A stretch of DNA of 34,779 nt from Rhodospirillum sp. UBA1311. GTDB taxonomy: Bacteria; Pseudomonadota; Alphaproteobacteria; Rhodospirillales; Rhodospirillaceae. The notes below the pieces were generated by a model that saw only the letters and a list, made by a program, of their open reading frames with translations, made no database searches and was not told where the DNA came from. The translations under genes and the position numbers were made by a program. Below, piece by piece: positions 31,022 through 34,779 of this stretch (position 1 is the stretch's first letter; every line of letters starts with the position of its first letter). The DNA lies in the NCBI GenBank assembly GCA_002307145.1, contig DBTR01000041.1:8468-43246 (forward strand), given 5' to 3'.

Positions 31022-31546
31022 ATGACCCCGATCATTCTGCCCTACAAGGGCGTGCGCCCCGAAATTCATCCCTCCGCCTTCGTCGCCCCCGGCGCATCGG
31101 TGATGGGCGACGTCGTGATCGGCGAGGATTCCAACATCTGGTTCGGCTGCGTGCTGCGCGGCGACGTCGACATGATTCGCGTCGGCAAGCGCAGCAACAT
31201 CCAGGACGGCACCGTCGTCCACCTCTCCCACGGCGCGCCGACGATCATCGGCGACGACGTCACCGTCGGCCATGGCGCGATCCTCCATGGCTGCACCCTC
31301 GAAGACAGGAGCTTCATCGGCATGGGCTCGACCCTGCTCGACGGCTCGGTGGTGGAAAGCGGCGCGATGCTCGGCGCGGGCGCGCTTCTTACCCAGGGCA
31401 AGCGGGTGCCGTCGGGGCAGCTCTGGGGCGGGTCGCCTGCGCGCTACCTGCGCGATCTTCGTCCCGAAGAGGTTGCGAACTTCGCGCCTCACGCCTGGAA
31501 GTACGTCGAACTCAGCCGCGAATACAAGCTGGAGAACGCCCTCTGA
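31022..31546 (+). CDS. Gamma-carbonic-anhydrase-like left-handed beta-helix protein
   Basis: 174 residues of hexapeptide repeats (VMGDVVIGEDSNIWFGCVLR and IIGDDVTVGHGAILHG), then a C-terminal helix. The three zinc-ligand histidines of the gamma class are present with correct spacing: His67 (VVHLSHG), His84 and His89 (VGHGAILHG). The proton-shuttle loop of the archaeal enzyme Cam is absent, as in most bacterial relatives of this size (YrdA/CaiE type), so carbonic anhydrase activity is uncertain. AGAGG lies before the ATG. The gene begins 61 bases after argC and may be partly co-transcribed with it. Confidence 0.9.
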   Translation: MTPIILPYKGVRPEIHPSAFVAPGASVMGDVVIGEDSNIWFGCVLRGDVDMIRVGKRSNIQDGTVVHLSHGAPTIIGDDVTVGHGAILHGCTLEDRSFIGMGSTLLDGSVVESGAMLGAGALLTQGKRVPSGQLWGGSPARYLRDLRPEEVANFAPHAWKYVELSREYKLENAL

Positions 31547-31605
31547 TCTCGGTTTGCCGGGAGCGTTAGGGATTTCACCTGTTTCGGTTTTGATGTTATA
31601 TGGAA

Positions 31606-31628
31606 CGCGAACCTGATCGGGGTTCGCG
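31606..31628 (+). promoter_or_regulatory. Hairpin upstream of the OmpA-like lipoprotein gene
   Basis: CGCGAACC (31606-31613) pairs perfectly with GGTTCGCG (31621-31628), loop TGATCGG. A TTATAT at 31595-31600 just before it could be a -10 element. There is no T-run after the stem, so it is more likely a leader structure than a terminator. Confidence 0.35.
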
Positions 31629-31709
31629 GCTCGTCGTTTCGGGGGCGATCATGCCGCTCGCACCGGAGGCTCGCTCCGCGTGTTCGCGTCAAAGAGGGAA
31701 TCGAATAGA

Positions 31710-32756
31710 ATGCTGATTGGGGCAGAAGTTCGGGGGGGCGCCGGGAAAACCTGGGCCGCGCGGATCCGCGTCTTCGGCGTCGCCGCCGTCGTCGGTGGAT
31801 TGCTGAGCGGGTGTTCGTCCTGGTACGACAGCACGCCAAAGCCGCCGCAAATGATCCAGCCGACCGCCGCCAGCGATGGCGCCGAGCCGGTTCGCGGACT
31901 TTCGGTCGATCCTCAGAATCGCACCTACGCCGACGGAACCCGTTCCGACGTCACCGTGGTTCGCCCGCTGCGCACCGATGCGCAGCCGCCGAAGGTGACC
32001 CAGGCGCCCGCCGCCACGCCCGCGCCCACTCCAGCGCCTCCGGCGGTTGCCCAGGCTCCGGTCGCCGCGCCGCAACCGGCTCCTGCTCCGGTCGCCGCCG
32101 CGCCCGCTCCGGCCGCGCCGTTGGTCGGCGACGGGGCGCTGCCGCCGCGCGTCGAAACCGTTCCGGCAGGCCAGGCCCAGTCCGCTCCGGGTGTCGCGGC
32201 TGCCGCGACGCCGGCTCCTGCCGAGCCCCGTCCGGGTGCGGTCGCCACCGCCGCCGATCTTCCCGGCGAAGCGCCGCCGATGCCCGGCGCGGCTCCGGCT
32301 CCGGCCAAGCCGTCCCAGGCCGCCGCCAAGCCTGCGCCCGCGACCCAGCCGGCCGATGCGATGCAGGGCCTGGAGGCGTTCGTGCCGGGGGCGTACGGCG
32401 TGTCGTACCTCGCCGCCAGCGTGCCGTTCGGCCATGGTTCGACCCAGCTTTCCGCCAACGACATGACCCTGCTGAAGGGCGTCGCGGCGCAGTTCAAGAA
32501 GGTCGGCGGCGCGATCACCGTTGTCGGCCATGCGTCGAGCCGCACCGGCGATATGTCGGCGCTCGATCACAAGATCGCGAACTTCGACGTTTCGGTGCGT
32601 CGCGCCGAGGCAGTCGCCCGCGCCCTGGTGAAGATGGGAGTCCCGTCGCGCGCGGTGTTCGTCGGCGCGGTTTCCGACAACGAGCCGGTCTATCGCGAAG
32701 TCATGCCCGAGGGTGAAGCCTACAACCGGCGAACCGAAGTCTTCCTGAACCAGTGA
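31710..32756 (+). CDS. OmpA-family lipoprotein with Ala/Pro-rich linker
   Basis: 348 residues. The N-terminus has a hydrophobic stretch and lipobox LLSGC (Cys35), so it should be an acylated envelope lipoprotein. A low-complexity Ala/Pro linker spans about 90-215. The C-terminal 120 residues are an OmpA-like domain (PFGHGSTQLSANDMTLLKG; FDVSVRRAEAVARALVKMGV; NRRTEVFLNQ). The diaminopimelate-contacting Asp, in GHTD of typical members, is Ser here (GHASSRTG), while the Arg of the second contact (VSVRRA) is kept. The ATG at 31710 is preferred over a GTG at 31680: GAGGG is about 11 bases upstream and it gives a more usual signal peptide. A strong terminator follows. Confidence 0.88.
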   Translation: MLIGAEVRGGAGKTWAARIRVFGVAAVVGGLLSGCSSWYDSTPKPPQMIQPTAASDGAEPVRGLSVDPQNRTYADGTRSDVTVVRPLRTDAQPPKVTQAPAATPAPTPAPPAVAQAPVAAPQPAPAPVAAAPAPAAPLVGDGALPPRVETVPAGQAQSAPGVAAAATPAPAEPRPGAVATAADLPGEAPPMPGAAPAPAKPSQAAAKPAPATQPADAMQGLEAFVPGAYGVSYLAASVPFGHGSTQLSANDMTLLKGVAAQFKKVGGAITVVGHASSRTGDMSALDHKIANFDVSVRRAEAVARALVKMGVPSRAVFVGAVSDNEPVYREVMPEGEAYNRRTEVFLNQ

Positions 32757-32784
32757 TCGGGAAACCCGCCTCGCCACGGATGCG

Positions 32785-32818
32785 AAAAGGCCCGGCTCCC
32801 GCAGCCGGGCCTTTTTTT
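32785..32818 (+). terminator. Intrinsic terminator after the OmpA-like gene
   Basis: A 13-bp stem, AAAAGGCCCGGCT (32785-32797) with AGCCGGGCCTTTT (32803-32815), loop CCCGC, continues in a T7 run. Confidence 0.93.
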
Positions 32819-32945
32819 AACGACAATTAACGAGTGGCCAAGTCCGCCCCGGCATGATTAGAATTCGAGCCCAGACCCGGAAAACCGGGCAGTCACCTGT
32901 GAACGATCAATCCCTTAAACCCCAGTCACGAAGCCAGATGCCGAA

Positions 32946-34160
32946 ATGGAACAGGATTTTTACCGGATAAAACGCTTGCCGCCCTACGTCTTCGCCGAGG
33001 TCAACGCGATGAAGGCGCGAGCTCGCGCCGCCGGTGAGGACATCATTGATTTCGGCATGGGCAACCCGGACCAGCCGACGCCGTCGCATATCGTCGACAA
33101 GCTCTGCGAATCGGCCCGCAACCCGCGCGCCCACCGTTATTCCGCCTCGAAGGGCATTCCCGGCCTGCGCAAGGCGCTCTGCGGCTATTACGAACGCCGC
33201 TTCAACGTCGAGCTCGATGCCGAGCGCGAAGTCGTGGTGACGCTCGGCTCGAAGGAAGGCCTTGCCAACCTCGCGATGGCGATGACCGAGCCGGGCGACG
33301 TGATCCTGGTGCCGAACCCGTCCTATCCGATCCACGCCTTCGGCTTCATCATTGCCGGAGCCTCGATCCGCAGCGTGCCCGCGACCCCCGACGAGGCCTT
33401 CCTCGAAGCCCTCGATCGCGCGGTGCGCCACAGCATTCCGAAGCCGATCGCGGTGATCCTCAACTACCCCTCGAACCCGACGGCGCGGGTCGCCTCCCTC
33501 GACTTCTACCGCGAGGTGGTGTCGTTCTGCCGCAAGCACGAGGTCTATATCCTCTCCGACGTCGCCTATTCGGAAATCTACTTCGACGGCAATCCGCCGC
33601 CCTCGATCCTCCAGGTGCCGGGGGCGAAGGACATCGCCATCGAGTTCTCGTCGTTGTCGAAGACCTATTCGATGCCGGGCTGGCGGATCGGCTTCGCGGC
33701 GGGCAATCCGCGCCTCGTCGCCTCGTTGGCGCGGATCAAGTCCTACCTCGACTACGGCGCGTTCACCCCGGTGCAGGTGGCGGCCTCCGCCGCGCTCAAC
33801 GGACCGCAGGACTGCATCGAGGATATCCGCACCCTCTACCGCGAGCGCCGCGACGTGCTGATCGAAGGATTGGCGCAGGCCGGATGGGACGTGCCGAGTC
33901 CGCCCGCGACGATGTTCGCCTGGGCGCCGATCCCGCCCGCGTTCGCCCACATGGGCTCGGTCGAGTTCTCCAAGCTGCTGCTCAAGGAGGCCGCGGTCGC
34001 GGTGGCTCCGGGCCTCGGCTTCGGCGAATACGGCGACACCCACGTGCGCATCGCGCTGGTCGAAAACAAACACCGCACGCGCCAGGCGCTGCGCAGCATC
34101 AAATCGTTCCTGGCGCGCACCGACGAACTCGTCGAGCGGGTCAAATCCACGGGGAGCTGA
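32946..34160 (+). CDS. Class I PLP aminotransferase, AlaC/DapL-like
   Basis: 404 residues, fold type I. FYRIKRLPPYVFAEVNAMK at the N-terminus is typical of the AlaC group often labelled 'LL-diaminopimelate aminotransferase'. The PLP site is complete: Asn177 (NYPSNPTA), Asp205/Tyr208 (LSDVAYSE), Lys239 in SSLSKTYSMPGWRIGF and the carboxylate-binding Arg near 375 (HVRIALVEN). It probably makes alanine or another amino acid from its 2-oxo acid. The ATG at 32946 lacks a strong ribosome site but matches the family start. It is followed after 4 bases by hom, a pairing frequent in alphaproteobacteria that suggests a role in aspartate-family metabolism. Confidence 0.92.
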   Translation: MEQDFYRIKRLPPYVFAEVNAMKARARAAGEDIIDFGMGNPDQPTPSHIVDKLCESARNPRAHRYSASKGIPGLRKALCGYYERRFNVELDAEREVVVTLGSKEGLANLAMAMTEPGDVILVPNPSYPIHAFGFIIAGASIRSVPATPDEAFLEALDRAVRHSIPKPIAVILNYPSNPTARVASLDFYREVVSFCRKHEVYILSDVAYSEIYFDGNPPPSILQVPGAKDIAIEFSSLSKTYSMPGWRIGFAAGNPRLVASLARIKSYLDYGAFTPVQVAASAALNGPQDCIEDIRTLYRERRDVLIEGLAQAGWDVPSPPATMFAWAPIPPAFAHMGSVEFSKLLLKEAAVAVAPGLGFGEYGDTHVRIALVENKHRTRQALRSIKSFLARTDELVERVKSTGS

Positions 34161-34164
34161 AGCC

Positions 34165-34779
34165 TTGAGTGAACCCAAGAAACCCGGGCGCGCAGCCGCG
34201 ACGCCGCTGAAGGTCGCGGTCGCGGGCCTTGGAACCGTCGGCGCGGGCGTCCTCAAGGTGCTGCGCGACAATGCCGCGGCGATCGCCGCGCGCGCCGGTC
34301 GTCCGATCGTCGTCACCGCCGTTTCCGCGCGCAATCGCGACAAGGATCGTGGCGTCTCGCTCGAAGGCCTCGCCTGGTACGACGATCCGGTGGCGATGGC
34401 GCGCGAAGCCGACGCCGACGTGATCGTCGAACTCATCGGTGGCGCGAACGGCCCGGCCAAGGCTTCGGTCCTGGCCGCCATCCAGGCCGGGCGCGGCGTG
34501 GTGACCGCCAACAAGGCGTTGCTTGCCCATCATGCGAGCGAACTGAGCGCGGCTGCCGAAGCCTCGGGCGTGGCGCTCGCTTTCGAGGCGGCGGTGGCGG
34601 GCGGCATCCCGATCGTCAAGGGCCTGCGCGAAGGTCTGGCCGCCAACCGCATCGATCGCGTCGTCGGCATCCTCAACGGCACCTGCAACTACATCTTGAC
34701 CCGCATGGAGCAGGAGAAGCTGTCGTTCAAGGTCTGCCTCAAGGTCGCCCAGCGTCTCGGCTACGCGGTGTCTAATGCG
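34165..34779 (+). CDS. hom: Homoserine dehydrogenase, N-terminal part (3' end outside window)
   Basis: 205 residues are visible and the frame is open to the last base. The NAD(P)-binding motif AVAGLGTVGAGVLKVL is at 18-33, followed by VIVELIGGANGPAK, VVTANKALLAHH (the conserved cofactor/substrate lysine region) and FEAAVAGGIPIVKGLREGLA, then GILNGTCNYILTRME. The enzyme reduces aspartate semialdehyde to homoserine for threonine and methionine. A TTG start at 34165 lies 4 bases after the aminotransferase stop with GGGGAG about 9 bases before it. The last 15 codons depart from a usually conserved stretch: the expected KEAQxLGYAEADP is KVAQRLGYAVSNA. Confidence 0.93.
   Translation, partial: MSEPKKPGRAAATPLKVAVAGLGTVGAGVLKVLRDNAAAIAARAGRPIVVTAVSARNRDKDRGVSLEGLAWYDDPVAMAREADADVIVELIGGANGPAKASVLAAIQAGRGVVTANKALLAHHASELSAAAEASGVALAFEAAVAGGIPIVKGLREGLAANRIDRVVGILNGTCNYILTRMEQEKLSFKVCLKVAQRLGYAVSNA

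Overview
This is a GC-rich chromosomal window whose gene families and gene order (dxs-tlyA, rplM-rpsI-argC, an aminotransferase next to hom, an ELM1-family gene, a two-domain Usp) point to an alphaproteobacterium, most likely Rhodospirillales. This assignment rests on remembered synteny and protein character, not on a search. The window is mostly housekeeping genes. There is no phage, IS element, CRISPR array or integrase. Both ends cut genes: dxs at the left, hom at the right.

Layout: 1-1781 holds the 3' part of dxs and tlyA, separated by a chain of short hairpins. 1980-3668 is a chemoreceptor, ending at a perfect bidirectional terminator. 3743-7889 (minus strand) is a tight run fabI > aroC > rhodanese > sppA. 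8016-12954 carries a YihY/BrkB membrane protein, a DnaJ-like co-chaperone (convergent), pdxH with a CDF metal exporter, and a tandem universal stress protein with a structured leader. 13204-17440 carries a ketopantoate-reductase-family gene, pyrE (minus), an ELM1-family protein (plus) and a secreted GDSL esterase (minus).

17633-23750 (all minus strand) is the main accessory feature: a PrpR-type sigma-54 activator, then an array of GTTGC/GCAAC half-sites, a good -24/-12 promoter, and a three-gene operon of a GntP-type permease, a medium-chain dehydrogenase and a SAF-domain homoserine-dehydrogenase-like protein. Together these look like an inducible uptake and oxidation cassette for a small hydroxy-acid or polyol. 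The substrate cannot be read from the sequence.

23847-26305 carries hemN (minus), a hydroxypyruvate-isomerase-like protein and tRNA-His with its own promoter and terminator. 26333-28406 (minus) is a small group: a membrane-anchored coiled-coil protein, a CoA-binding protein and a degenerate phosphohexomutase that has lost its catalytic serine and metal-binding loop. A second sigma-54-like site lies in front of it. 28425-28807 is an AT-rich, palindrome-bearing intergenic region. 28808-34779 runs rplM-rpsI, argC, a gamma-carbonic-anhydrase-like protein, an OmpA-like lipoprotein, an AlaC-type aminotransferase and the start of hom.

The best candidates for something undescribed are the sigma-54 cassette and the phosphohexomutase pseudoenzyme.
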